In this document: piece by piece, positions 18,824 through 29,761 of the stretch
Layout of the letters: every line of letters begins with the position of its first letter
Position numbering within the stretch: position 1 is the stretch's first letter
Assembly (NCBI RefSeq): GCF_018918005.1
Contig: NZ_JAHLPR010000004.1
Location: 104,793-168,792 of the forward strand
Length of the DNA: 64,000 nucleotides
Source of the DNA: Paenibacillus sp. MSJ-34
Lineage (GTDB): Bacteria > Bacillota > Bacilli > Paenibacillales > Paenibacillaceae
Direction: 5' to 3'
Made by a program: the position numbers and the translations under genes
Notes under the pieces: model-generated
Seen by the model: only the letters and a program-made list of their open reading frames with translations
Told to the model about the DNA's origin: nothing
Databases searched by the model: none

Positions 18824-19780
18824 ATGAATCCCACGGTGCAAGAAGAGATGGGGATTAACTTGAAAGGGCGGGATTTTCTCGCATTAGGCGATTACTCCCC
18901 CGAAGAAATTCAATATTTGATCGATCTGGCGATCGACTTGAAACGGAAACAGAAGAACGGTGAAATCTATCACCCGCTCAAAGGCAAATCGCTCGGCATG
19001 ATCTTCGAGAAATCGTCCACGCGGACGCGCGTCTCCTTTGAAGTCGGCATGTATCAACTAGGGGGGCAGGCGCTATTTTTAAGCAAGAACGATTTGCAGC
19101 TTGGACGGGGCGAGACGATTTGGGATACGGCGCAAACGATGTCGCGCTATCTCGACGGCATTATGATTCGCACGTTCGCGCACCGCAATGTTATCGACTT
19201 GGCGCGGGCGGCGACGATTCCCGTTATTAACGGGCTGACCGACTTGAATCATCCTTGCCAGGCGTTGGCCGATTACCAAACGATCTATGAACATAAAGGA
19301 AAATTGCGCGGCTTGAAGCTTGCCTACATCGGCGACGGCAACAATATGGCGCATTCGCTCATTATGGGCGGCCTGAAACTGGGCGTGAACGTGGCGGTCG
19401 CGACGCCGGAAGGATATGACCCGGATGCCGGCATTGTGGCGCAAGCCAAAGAAATCGGCGCGAAAACAGGCGCAAACCTGCTCCTGACCCGCGACCCGAG
19501 AGAAGCGATCGAGAGCGCGGACGTGGTATATACGGATGTGTGGGCGAGCATGGGCTTTGAGGCGGAGCAAAAAGAACGCGAGGCGGCTTTTGCGGGTTAT
19601 CAAGTGAACGAAGAACTGACGCAATACGCGAAGGAAGATTACGTATTCATGCACTGCTTGCCGGCGCATCGCGGGGAAGAAGTGAGCGAAGGCGTGATCG
19701 ACGGGCCGCATTCGATTATTTTCGACGAGGCCGAGAATCGGCTGCATGCGCAAAAAGCGGTTATGGCCGCATTGATGTAG
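18824..19780 (+). CDS. argF: ornithine carbamoyltransferase
   Basis: 318 residues. It makes citrulline from ornithine and carbamoyl phosphate. Signatures are the carbamoyl phosphate loop SSTRTR (near residue 64), DLNHPCQALAD, and the ornithine-side HCLPAHRGEEVS. The ATG at 18824 is 7 bases from GGAGGG (18811-18816), better than the ATG at 18818. carAB, which would supply carbamoyl phosphate, is not in the window. Confidence 0.96.
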   Translation: MNPTVQEEMGINLKGRDFLALGDYSPEEIQYLIDLAIDLKRKQKNGEIYHPLKGKSLGMIFEKSSTRTRVSFEVGMYQLGGQALFLSKNDLQLGRGETIWDTAQTMSRYLDGIMIRTFAHRNVIDLARAATIPVINGLTDLNHPCQALADYQTIYEHKGKLRGLKLAYIGDGNNMAHSLIMGGLKLGVNVAVATPEGYDPDAGIVAQAKEIGAKTGANLLLTRDPREAIESADVVYTDVWASMGFEAEQKEREAAFAGYQVNEELTQYAKEDYVFMHCLPAHRGEEVSEGVIDGPHSIIFDEAENRLHAQKAVMAALM

Positions 19781-19816
19781 ATAGCAGGGCTCGCAAACGA
19801 AGGGAGAGAAGGAAAC

Positions 19817-21054
<1,238 letters not shown>

Positions 21055-21058
<4 letters not shown>

Positions 21059-22470
21059 GCAAACTGTGGGGCGGACGTTTTACGAAACAAACCGATCAAT
21101 TGGTAGAAGAATACACAGCGTCGATCTTATTCGATAAAGAGCTCGCGGAGGAAGATATCCAAGGCAGCTTGGCTCATGTGACCATGCTGGGCAAATGCGG
21201 CATACTGCCGGAGGATGACGTCGACAAAATTAAGGAAGGCCTCCATAAAGTGCTCGGCATGATCCAGCGCGGCGAAATCGAGTTTTCCGTCTCGGACGAA
21301 GATATTCATATGAATATCGAGAAAACGTTGATCGAAGAGATCGGCCCGGTCGGCGGGAAGCTGCATACCGGACGCAGCCGCAACGACCAGGTCGCGACGG
21401 ATATGCACCTTTATTTGCGCAAGCGCGTCGTCGAATTCGTCGGATTGCTCGTGAAGCTGCAGCAGGCGCTTTTGTCCCAGGCGAAGGCGAACCTCGACAC
21501 GATCGTGCCGGGATACACCCATTTGCAGCGGGCGCAGCCGATTCTGTTCGCCCATCATATGATGGCGTACGTGTCGATGTTCGAGCGCGATATCGAGCGG
21601 TTGCAGGACAGCTACAAACGCATTAACGCGCTGCCGCTTGGTGCGGGGGCACTGGCGGGAACGACGTTCCCGATCGACCGCCATTTCGTGGCGAAGGAAC
21701 TGAAATTCGACCGCGTATACGAGAACAGCCTGGATGCGGTAAGCGACCGCGACTTTATCGTTGAGTTCCTGTCGAACGCGTCGCTTATTATGATGCATCT
21801 GTCGCGCTTTTGCGAGGAATTGGTGCTCTGGTCCAGCACCGAGTTCCAATTTGTGGAGCTGGACGACGCATTCTGCACCGGCAGCAGCATTATGCCGCAG
21901 AAGAAAAATCCGGACGTCGCCGAACTCGTTCGCGGCAAAACCGGCCGCGTATACGGCAACCTGTTCGGATTGCTGACCGTGCTCAAGTCGTTGCCGCTTG
22001 CTTACAATAAGGACATGCAGGAAGACAAGGAGGGCATGTTCGACACGGTGCGCACGTTGGACGGCGCTTTGCGCCTGTTCGCGCCGATGGTCGAAACGAT
22101 GAAGGTGAATCGCGACCGGATGCGCAAAGCGGTGAACGAAGACTTCTCCAACGCGACCGATATCGCCGACTTCCTCGTAGGCAAAGGCTTGCCTTTCCGC
22201 CAAGCGCATGAAGTGATCGGCAAGACGGTACTGTATTGCATCCAGCAGAAGAAATATTTGCTCGACTTGACGTTGGACGAGTTCAAGCAGTTCTCTTCCT
22301 TGTTCGACGAGCGGATCTACGACGTGCTGCAGCCGCAGCAAGTGGTGGACGCCCGCAACGTGTACGGCGGCACCGCCACGCGGCAAGTTGCGGAAGCGAT
22401 CGCCCGCGCCGAGCGCGCAGTGGCGGAAGCATCCGCTTGGCATGCGGAATACGAAGCGAAATGCAAATAA
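21055..22470 (+). CDS. argH: argininosuccinate lyase
   Basis: 471 residues. It splits argininosuccinate into arginine and fumarate, completing the pathway. The fumarase/aspartase superfamily signature [12 protein letters not shown] is present, as are [13 protein letters not shown] near the N-terminus and [11 protein letters not shown] with the catalytic histidine. It is coupled to argG by a 4-bp overlap and is the last gene of the operon. Confidence 0.96.
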
Positions 22471-22494
22471 ACATAGCCGGGGCTTGCATCTATT

Positions 22495-22650
22495 GTCCGA
22501 GAAGGACGCGGGGTGCCAGCCCCTGTTTTTGTTGTAGAGAAGGACGTTGGGGTGCCGAATCCTGTTTTGTTGTTCGAGTAGGATGTTTGGGTGGCGGTCC
22601 AGCTTTATTGGCCGGGAAGGATGTTGCAGTGGCAGATATAAAGCAATTCG
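22495..22650. repeat. degenerate tandem repeat, period 38-39 bp, four units
   Basis: Units share a core AAGGAYG followed by a G/T-rich stretch. The core occurs at 22502, 22540, 22579 and 22617, giving periods of 38, 39 and 38. Similarity falls from the first to the last unit. No gene is visible in it. The arg terminator sits in the first unit. Confidence 0.55.
22511..22540 (+). terminator. likely terminator of the arg operon
   Basis: GGGGT then AGCCCC-type pairing in GGGGTGCCAGCCCC, followed by TGTTTTTGTTGT. GGGGCT at about 22479 could instead pair with AGCCCC and make a longer structure. The stem is short, so confidence is moderate. Confidence 0.5.
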
Positions 22651-22967
22651 GTTTTCGGCTGCATTGAAGCGTTTTTTGAATTAGTGGTAAATACTGGCGT
22701 TCATTTATTCCCCTAGCGCGATGGATGAGAATTAGCGGTATTATGTGGAGCTATTTTGGAGCGGATGGGCCGAAATGGCTGATCAGGCTTAGATTAACGG
22801 TAGGTTTTACCGATAATGAGCGCATATTGCCATAAAGCAAAAAATTAGCTCCAGAAATTGGAGCTATTCCGAAGGAGCGATGGCTATGTCACGCCCCGAT
22901 TCCCATGCTCCTTCAACCAGCCAACGAATTCGACCGCCGGTACGATCGTCTCCAGCGATTTTCTTAT
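22651..22967. other. intergenic stretch without a recognisable gene
   Basis: No convincing frame. A hairpin AGCTCCA-GAAAT-TGGAGCT is present near 22849-22867. The motif also appears nearby as GGAGCTATTTTGGAGC, so it may be part of a small dispersed repeat. Confidence 0.4.
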
Positions 22968-23152
22968 GTAACTGCGAAAATCCATTTACATTTAACGATT
23001 TCAGCGTTTTTCGATCCTGTAACTGCAGAAATCCAGTTATTTTCGCTCAAATGACCCCCAAATCGAAAAATCGGTTCGAATAACTGTATTTTTGCATCTG
23101 CTACCCTCCAAATGTGATATTCCTTGCCAAATTACTGGATTTTCGCAGTTAC
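22968..23152. repeat. small dispersed repeat, four copies of a TAACTGCGAAAATCCA-like motif
   Basis: Copies at 22968-22984 and 23019-23039 (direct), a diverged one at 23081-23098, and an inverted one at 23131-23152. Arms in opposite orientation could form a long hairpin. Such intergenic mosaic repeats are usual in genomes of this group; no function is claimed. Confidence 0.55.
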
Positions 23153-23596
23153 TCTTTACGTGTGGCCGATGCAGTAAATGCTCCCAAGCAACCACCATGC
23201 ACTCTAGCCACAATAGAAGTAACTTATACCAACACGCGGTACAGTTGCAGTGCAAGTAACTTGATATCACCGTGAAGACTAGTTACAATCCATGCGCTAC
23301 ATACCACCCACGAACCTAATTGCATTCATACGCTGAAATATTACCTTTTCTAACCGACGCACAGCGACGCTCTCCCAAACATTGCGATTCGTGCCGACTT
23401 GCTTTAAGATGGTGTACATAGAATTGACGAGCAGGCAGGGAAGCAAATCATCAAGCTGGCCTGCATACCGCGTATGGGGGCGACCGGCTGACGCGGTGCA
23501 GAGCATTACCGTGTGTTGGGGGCTTCCGCGCAGTGCGTAGTGAGCATCGCGCTGACCGTTACGCACAGGAGAAAACGCACAGGCGGGATGCGCATG

Positions 23597-23890
23597 CCCG
23601 GCCAGCAGGCGGCAAATCGGCGGGGAACGCAAAGCGTCCGCCACATAGGCGATGCAGTAGCAGCGCAATCGCAGCGGAGTGACGCGAGCGCAAGGCGCCC
23701 GGCCAGCAGGCGGCAAATCGGCGAACGCAAAGCGTCGCCAATAGGCAACGCGGCAGCAGCGTACCGGCAGAGGAGTGCCCCCAACGCAATGCCCCTCGGC
23801 CGGCAGGCGGCATATCGCCAACGCAAACACGTTGTCGCTCATGCGCCGCGGACAGCGCCCCCGCAGGGGAGCGTCACAAACGCGCACGCG
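23597..23890. repeat. degenerate GC-rich tandem repeat, ~100 bp period, three units
   Basis: Units start with CCCGGCCAGCAGGCGGCAAATCGG at 23597-type sequence and recur at 23698 and 23795 (periods 101 and 97); the third is more diverged. Each contains AACGCAAAGCGT-like and GAGGAGTG/GCGGAGTG segments. The block runs up to the histidine kinase gene at 23972. Long minus-strand frames across it encode repetitive Ala/Arg/Cys-rich text and look non-coding. Confidence 0.6.
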
Positions 23891-23971
23891 CCGCCGCCCC
23901 CCCTGCAAGCCGCAGACGCTTGCCGCCACGGTGCCGCGAGCAAAACAATCCAACGCAAAGGGTAATGCATC

Positions 23972-25810
23972 ATGATGCGCCTCAAACATAAATTTCTGAA
24001 TTTAAGTTTAAAAAATAAATTAATCATCGCCTTTTCCTGCCTCAATATCGTACCGCTCTTCACGATTGCGGGAGTTTTGTCGTGGCTGTATTTGGAGTCA
24101 AACCGCAATATGATTCTGGACGTGGTGGTGGAGAATAACAATCAGATCGTGAAAAACATCGATACCTCGCTCAACCCGCTGCTGCGCCTGTCGATGTCCC
24201 CGGTTCAGAACAGGGATATCTTCCGGATTATGGGCAAAGACTACGACGAATCGGCCTACCCGCTGCTCGAACGGGAGCAGGACTTCGACAAGGTGAACGG
24301 ATTGATTCGGAACAATATGCATCTGTACACCGATTTGATCGATTCGGTCATCGTCTACCAGAGCAAGAACGGCATTATTATCGGGAGAAGCAATATCGAA
24401 TATATGGACCATCGTTATTTCGAGCGGGAATTCCGCGATGAACCGTTCGTTCGGCAAATTTTGGACAAGCAAGGGCTGTACGTGCCGATCGGGATTCATC
24501 CGGAGAAGCTGATGTCCTACGACCACGCGCCCGTCGTGTCGATCGGGCGGGCGATCATGGATCCTTACACGAAAGAAAGCTTAGGGCTCATCATGCTGAA
24601 CATCAGCGTCGAAAAGTTGAAAACGTTATGGAGCGACATTCATTTTACGGAAAATACCAGGTTTTACTTGATCGACGAACAACACAATATTATCTACAGC
24701 CAACATCCGGAAGAGATCGGCCAAGCGGCCGACAGCGCGATCGGCGAAGACTTCGCTTCCGTCATCGGGGAAGGCCGGACGACCGGCGAACATCAGGACA
24801 TGTATTTCGTCAGCTCGATCTCGGACGTATCGAATTGGCGAGCGATTACGATCATTCCGAAGACGGAAATGTTCAGCTACATCTACCTGACTTTGAAAAT
24901 AACGACGATTAGCCTCATCGTTCTGCTCGCGCTATCGATCCTGATCGCGATTTTCATCGCAACGAGCATAACGAGGCCGCTCGCCGTGCTCGAACGGAAA
25001 ATGAAGCTCGTCTCGCAAGGGAATCTCGATGTCAGCATGGATATCCGCTACGGGGAAGCGGGGAAAATCAGCAAAACCGTCGATCATATGCTGCGCGATA
25101 TCCGAGGCCTGATTCGCCGCATCTATGAGGAGGAAAAGGAGAAGCGGCATTTGGAAATGCTTGCGCTGCAATCCCAGATCAAGCCGCATTTTATATACAA
25201 TACGCTGAATGTCATCAAGTGGATGGCCAAGCTGCAAGGGGCAAGCGGCATCGAAGAAGCGCTGTCCTCGTTCTCTTCGGTCATCAAATTTACGGTCAAG
25301 ACGGAGAGCGACTACGTCACGATCCAAGAAGAGGCAGAGTTCATTCGCAGCTATACCGACATCCTATCCTTGCGATATTTGAACAAGTTCGATGTTTCCT
25401 TCGACATCGACCCGCAAGTGCGCGAATTTTACACCTTGAAGTTTCTGCTTCAACCGCTTGTCGAGAATGCCGTGTTCCACGGATTCGACGGCATCGATTA
25501 CAAAGGCAAATTAACAATTTCCATCGCTCGGGAAGCGAATTATGTCATCATGATCGTGGCCGACAACGGAAAAGGGGTGCGGGACGACGAACGGGAGCAG
25601 TTCGAATCGCGAGCGGAAGCGGACAAAATCAATCCGATCGGCATGAAAAATATACGAAAGCGGCTGGAACTGAACTACGGCCAAGATTACGGCTTGACGA
25701 TCGCAAGCCGCGAGCCGTGCGGAACGGTCGCAACGATCAAAATTCCAGTCCTAACATCCATTCCAAATGAGTCTGCGGGTGAGAGATATGAAACTGATCA
25801 TCGTCGATGA
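23972..25810 (+). CDS. YesM-type sensor histidine kinase
   Basis: 612 residues. A first membrane segment (about residues 17-40) and a second (about 308-332) frame a large extracellular sensor of ~265 residues. Then come a HAMP domain (TSITRPLAVLERKM), the His_kinase domain with the phosphorylated His near residue 405 in QSQIKPHFIYNTLN, and an HATPase_c domain (DNGKGV, then GMKNIRKRLELNYG). The ligand is unknown; such kinases with AraC-type partners control adjacent sugar ABC genes in this group. The response regulator starts inside its end (23-bp overlap). The start may be 23972 or the next ATG, 23975. Confidence 0.88.
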   Translation: MMRLKHKFLNLSLKNKLIIAFSCLNIVPLFTIAGVLSWLYLESNRNMILDVVVENNNQIVKNIDTSLNPLLRLSMSPVQNRDIFRIMGKDYDESAYPLLEREQDFDKVNGLIRNNMHLYTDLIDSVIVYQSKNGIIIGRSNIEYMDHRYFEREFRDEPFVRQILDKQGLYVPIGIHPEKLMSYDHAPVVSIGRAIMDPYTKESLGLIMLNISVEKLKTLWSDIHFTENTRFYLIDEQHNIIYSQHPEEIGQAADSAIGEDFASVIGEGRTTGEHQDMYFVSSISDVSNWRAITIIPKTEMFSYIYLTLKITTISLIVLLALSILIAIFIATSITRPLAVLERKMKLVSQGNLDVSMDIRYGEAGKISKTVDHMLRDIRGLIRRIYEEEKEKRHLEMLALQSQIKPHFIYNTLNVIKWMAKLQGASGIEEALSSFSSVIKFTVKTESDYVTIQEEAEFIRSYTDILSLRYLNKFDVSFDIDPQVREFYTLKFLLQPLVENAVFHGFDGIDYKGKLTISIAREANYVIMIVADNGKGVRDDEREQFESRAEADKINPIGMKNIRKRLELNYGQDYGLTIASREPCGTVATIKIPVLTSIPNESAGERYETDHRR

Positions 25811-27335
25811 CGAACCGTTGGTTCGTATCGGGATTAAGTCGGCCTTCGATTGGGAAGCGAGCGGCATGCAAATTGTGGGGGAGGCGTCCGACGGCGTCGA
25901 GGCGTTGAAGCTGATCGAAGAGCGGAAGCCCGATGCCGTGCTCCTCGATATTAAAATGCCGAGAAAAGACGGCCTCCAAGTGCTGGAGGAGCTCAATGCG
26001 AAAAATATCCGCACCAGCGTCATTATTTTGAGCAGCTTTGACGATTTGACGTTTGTTAAAAAGGCGATGAAATTGGGAGCCGTCGATTATTTTCATAAAC
26101 CGGCCATGAACGCGGAGGAAATCGCCAACGTTTTAACGAAACTGAAGAACGAGCTTGAAGCCGGGCGGTCGCCGCAAGGCGAACAAGCGGAACAGGGCGA
26201 TGCGATGCGGCAACAGCATACGGGAACCTTTCCGCACAATAGGCTGCTGGTCCATATGGGAGCGATCGGCCAGACGAAGTTGAAGGAAGGCAATATGTAT
26301 GCCGTTCAATTCACCGTGAAAAATTACGCGCAAGTCATAAAACGGTACACGAAAGACAGCGAGTCGCTTCTCTCCAGCACGATTGCGAACCTATTGTCGG
26401 AGCTGCTGGCTCATGAGAAAGAAGCAGAGTTTTTGCAAGTGCAGGAAAACCTGTTCTACGTCTTCGTTAGCGTCAGCGAATCGAAGAGCGTGCAGGCGGC
26501 GTTTTCGCGCGTCAATGAAATCGTTCAGGTCATCTCCGCTTCGCTCAAGCGGTTCGTCAACGTCGAAGCCGTATTCGGCGTTAGCGAAGCGTTTCATTCT
26601 TTCCAGGAAGTAAGGCAGGCTTGCCAACAAGCCGAGCAGGCGCTAAGCGAGCGGTTTTACCGTCCCGACGATCCCGTGCTCTATTACCGGCATAGGCCGA
26701 TCGACGATGAGGAAGCGTTGGAGCAAGTCAACCTCTATATCGCCGGCATGAAGAATGGGCTGATAGAGGAGCGGTACGACGAGTTTGCGCGTCAACTGGC
26801 GGAGTGGGAACAATATGTACAGGAAACCCAATGCCTCAATGAACGGGACGTCAAAAAAATATACGAAGGCTTGCTGTTTATGCTGGAGGAGAGCGGCGAC
26901 TATTTGGAATACCGCGGCAAAATCGAAGAAATCGAAGATTTCGAACAATTGTCCAACATGTGCCATGCGATCATCGACGAAAAAGTAAGGCTGCGAGCGC
27001 TCGGAAGCAATAAAGAATATAGCCCGGTTGTGCGCCATATTTTGCAATATATTGAGACCCATTATGACGACGACATCTCTTTGAAACAGCTGGGAGAAAA
27101 GTTTCATGTGAGCGGCAACTATATCAGCAGACTATTTAAGCAAGAAGTGGAGAAGGGGCTGTTCGACTATTTGAATGAAGTGCGGATTGAGCGCGCCAAA
27201 GAACTGTTGAAAGATTACCGGCATAAAATTTACGAAGTCGCGGAGATGGTCGGTTTCCATAGCCAGGTTCATTTCGCGATCGTGTTCAATAAATACGTAG
27301 GAATGTCCCCGAAAGAATACCGCAAAACAGTGTAA
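25788..27335 (+). CDS. YesN-type response regulator with AraC DNA-binding domain
   Basis: 515 residues. The N-terminal receiver domain has the acidic pair in IIVDDEP, phospho-acceptor Asp54 in LLDIKMP, and the conserved Lys in YFHKP. A ~250-residue middle part is variable; the last ~100 residues are two helix-turn-helix motifs of the AraC family (KQLGEKFHVSGNYISRLFKQ, then VAEMVGFHSQVHFAIVFNKY). It is the partner of the kinase it overlaps and probably activates the sugar operon starting at 27510. Start at 25788 is taken for GGGTGAGAG upstream; ATG 25767 is possible. Confidence 0.88.
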   Translation: MKLIIVDDEPLVRIGIKSAFDWEASGMQIVGEASDGVEALKLIEERKPDAVLLDIKMPRKDGLQVLEELNAKNIRTSVIILSSFDDLTFVKKAMKLGAVDYFHKPAMNAEEIANVLTKLKNELEAGRSPQGEQAEQGDAMRQQHTGTFPHNRLLVHMGAIGQTKLKEGNMYAVQFTVKNYAQVIKRYTKDSESLLSSTIANLLSELLAHEKEAEFLQVQENLFYVFVSVSESKSVQAAFSRVNEIVQVISASLKRFVNVEAVFGVSEAFHSFQEVRQACQQAEQALSERFYRPDDPVLYYRHRPIDDEEALEQVNLYIAGMKNGLIEERYDEFARQLAEWEQYVQETQCLNERDVKKIYEGLLFMLEESGDYLEYRGKIEEIEDFEQLSNMCHAIIDEKVRLRALGSNKEYSPVVRHILQYIETHYDDDISLKQLGEKFHVSGNYISRLFKQEVEKGLFDYLNEVRIERAKELLKDYRHKIYEVAEMVGFHSQVHFAIVFNKYVGMSPKEYRKTV

Positions 27336-27347
27336 TTTTATTAAAAG

Positions 27348-27417
27348 AAAGTCAAAATTGTTAAACAAAACGGGCGCCGCCGGCGAACAGAATAGAGCAA
27401 AGTCAATTTTATTAAAT
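27348..27417. promoter_or_regulatory. direct repeats, candidate binding sites of the YesN-type regulator
   Basis: AAAGTCAAAATTGTTAAAC at 27348-27366 and AAAGTCAATTTTATTAAAT at 27399-27417, 51 bp apart, in the gap before the solute-binding gene. Direct repeats are usual for AraC-type regulators. Assignment is inference from position and pattern. Confidence 0.4.
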
Positions 27418-27443
27418 TAATCACTCGTTGATTAATTTTTTTT
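27414..27443 (+). terminator. terminator or attenuator between regulator and sugar operon
   Basis: A 10-bp AT-rich stem (AAATTAATCA with TGATTAATTT), loop CTCGT, followed by a run of eight T. It may end the two-component transcript. Confidence 0.65.
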
Positions 27444-27509
27444 ATGGTCGAATAGGGCTAACATCATAGGTGAAGCTTATACTTAACTGGTTACAAGGGG
27501 AGGATTATC

Positions 27510-28754
27510 ATGAGAAAGATGAAAAAAATGTCGATGCTGCTCGCGCTTGCGCTGACGCTGGTACTCGTATTGTCGGCTTGCGGCGGCAAGAACGAAGCGG
27601 GCGGCAACAACGGCGCAGGCGGAGATACGGGAGCCAAAACGACGGTAACGATGGGCTTCTGGGGAACGGCGCAAGATCTTAAAATATATCAAGAGGCAGC
27701 TAATTCCATTTCGGAGCAATATCCGAATATTGAGCTGAAAATTAAACAATACCCAAGCAGCGAGCAGTTCTGGAACACGTTGCCGGGCGAAATTGCGGCA
27801 GGCGTCGCGCCCGATTTTATTAAATTGTCCAATGAAGGGGCTTTCGAATATATCGACAAAGGATTGTTCACCCCGCTGGACGATTTGATTCAATCGACGG
27901 GCGTCGACATGAGCCGTTTCTCGCAAGCGGCGACGGACATTTGGAAAGTGGACGGCAAGCAGTACGGGATTCCGAACAGCGGTATGCCTGCCATGTTCTT
28001 TATTAACGAGGAGATGTGGAAAGAAGCCGGACTGGGCGACTATCCGACGACTTGGGACGAAGTCGAAGCGGCTGCCAAAAAATTGACGACCAATGACGTG
28101 TACGGCATTGCGATCAACCTCGACGCGTTCCATATTACGAACTACGCGAAAAGCTACGGCGGCGGTTGGGACAACGGGAAAAGCATTAACTCCCCTGAGA
28201 ACGTAGCGGCATTGGAAAAAATATTCAAAATGTATGAAGAAGGCGTCGCGGTAACGCCGAAGACGTTAGGCTACGGTTGGGACGGCGAAGTGTTCGCCAA
28301 CGGCAAAGCGGCAATGAGCACCGGCGGTTTCTGGTACAAAAACTATTTGCAAGACGCCAACCCTGATTTGAAATATGTCGCCCTTCCGGTCCCGAAAGGA
28401 ACCGTGAACGGCAGCACGCTTAGCGCAGACGCGTATGTCGTCCTGAAAGACGCGAAGAACAAAGAAGCGGCGCTCCAAGCGGCCTACTACATGACGAACG
28501 ACAAAACGCAATCCGATTTTATGAGCTTGGGCTTCAATCCGGCCGTATCCAGCTTGTCGGCGAACTATTTTGAACAAAATCCGGAATATCAATTGCTCGA
28601 ACCGGCAATGGAATACAGCAGCGATTACGGTTATCCGAAGGAAACGAAGAAGTTTACCGACGAACTCGTGAAACAATTGGAAGAAACGATTCTGGGCGGC
28701 AGCAAGAAATCGGCGAAAGAGCTGCTTGACAGCGTGCAAGAACAATTCAAATAA
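27510..28754 (+). CDS. sugar ABC transporter substrate-binding lipoprotein
   Basis: 414 residues, family 1 extracellular solute-binding protein. A signal peptide with lipobox LSAC (Cys24) anchors it to the membrane, followed by a flexible Gly/Asn/Ala linker and the two-lobe binding fold (TTVTMGFWGTAQDLK at its start, IAAGVAPDFIKL). It delivers an oligosaccharide or glucoside, to judge from the downstream glucosidases. GGGGAGG is just before the ATG. It heads a group of five genes on one strand. Confidence 0.9.
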   Translation: MRKMKKMSMLLALALTLVLVLSACGGKNEAGGNNGAGGDTGAKTTVTMGFWGTAQDLKIYQEAANSISEQYPNIELKIKQYPSSEQFWNTLPGEIAAGVAPDFIKLSNEGAFEYIDKGLFTPLDDLIQSTGVDMSRFSQAATDIWKVDGKQYGIPNSGMPAMFFINEEMWKEAGLGDYPTTWDEVEAAAKKLTTNDVYGIAINLDAFHITNYAKSYGGGWDNGKSINSPENVAALEKIFKMYEEGVAVTPKTLGYGWDGEVFANGKAAMSTGGFWYKNYLQDANPDLKYVALPVPKGTVNGSTLSADAYVVLKDAKNKEAALQAAYYMTNDKTQSDFMSLGFNPAVSSLSANYFEQNPEYQLLEPAMEYSSDYGYPKETKKFTDELVKQLEETILGGSKKSAKELLDSVQEQFK

Positions 28755-28841
28755 CGGATGCGTTCCCGTTTCCGCCAAGGAGACGGGAACACTTTTATCC
28801 TGAGTTGAAATATACAATTTGTGGAATTACAGGAGGTTTCG

Positions 28842-29756
28842 ATGACTGGACAACCCAAAAAACAATCCCGGTTTCGTTCGATCTTCGATTCGGATTTCAC
28901 GTTAGGCTGGATGCTCGTCTTGCCTTTTTTGGTTTTATGGGCATGGTGGTTTTTGTATCCTTTCGTGGAATCTTTTATAAGAAGCTTTCAAGACGTGAAC
29001 TTCGCCGCGCTGGGCGATGCGAAATTTATCGGATTGCAAAACTATATCGCCATATTGAACGACAAGCAGTTCTACCAAGCCGTTCTTCATTCCTTGCAAA
29101 TCGTTGTCGTGGCGGTGCCCGTCCAAACGATTCTCGGTTTATTGATGGCCATACTGGTGAATCAGAATATCAAAGGCAAAGGCATTTTCCGAACCGTATT
29201 CTTTATTCCGTACATCACCTCGCAAATCGCTCTGACCACCGTCTTTATGATGCTGTTCAAGCAAGGGACGTTTGTCACGAAATTTTTCGCGTTTTTCGGC
29301 CTGCGCGACGTGACCTGGTTTGCGGATACGGGCTATGCCTTGATGTTCGTATGCATTTTGTTCATTTTCCAACAATGCGGATTCAGCATGATCGTCTATT
29401 TGTCCGCGCTGCAAGAAGTGCCTAAAGATCTGTATGAAGCGGGCGACATCGACGGCGCTTCGAAATGGGAGAAATTCCGTTTCATCACCGTTCCTTTTTT
29501 GAAGCCGATTACCTTTTTCGTTATTTCCGTTTCCACCATCCTCGGGTTTCAAATTTACGACCAAATTGCGGCGATTTCCCGATACGGTGCGCTTGGATCG
29601 CCGGCCGGAGCGACGAGCACGGTCGTCACTTATTTTTACCAACACGGGATTCGCTATATGAATATCGGATACGGAAGCGCGGCCGTTATTCTATTCTTTT
29701 TCATCATTATGTTCATTACGTTTCTGCAGAAGAAATTTCTGGACGATAAGGAGTGA
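28842..29756 (+). CDS. sugar ABC transporter permease, MalF type
   Basis: 304 residues with about six membrane helices. The cytoplasmic EAA loop that docks the ATPase reads EAGDIDGASKWEKFRFITVPFL (around residues 195-215). CAGGAGG stands 6 bases before ATG 28842; an upstream in-frame ATG at 28821 has no such site. The stop overlaps the downstream permease region. No ATPase gene is in the cluster, so a shared MsmX/MsiK-type ATPase encoded elsewhere is expected. Confidence 0.9.
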   Translation: MTGQPKKQSRFRSIFDSDFTLGWMLVLPFLVLWAWWFLYPFVESFIRSFQDVNFAALGDAKFIGLQNYIAILNDKQFYQAVLHSLQIVVVAVPVQTILGLLMAILVNQNIKGKGIFRTVFFIPYITSQIALTTVFMMLFKQGTFVTKFFAFFGLRDVTWFADTGYALMFVCILFIFQQCGFSMIVYLSALQEVPKDLYEAGDIDGASKWEKFRFITVPFLKPITFFVISVSTILGFQIYDQIAAISRYGALGSPAGATSTVVTYFYQHGIRYMNIGYGSAAVILFFFIIMFITFLQKKFLDDKE

Positions 29757-29761
29757 TGGCC

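Noticed and set aside
22495..23900. Possible CRISPR array
   Set aside because: Repeats are degenerate, without unique spacers of constant length, and no cas gene is present.
23297..23989. Minus-strand frame of 230 codons through the ~100-bp repeats
   Set aside because: Encodes repetitive Ala/Arg/Cys-rich text that mirrors the DNA repeat; no ribosome site or family.
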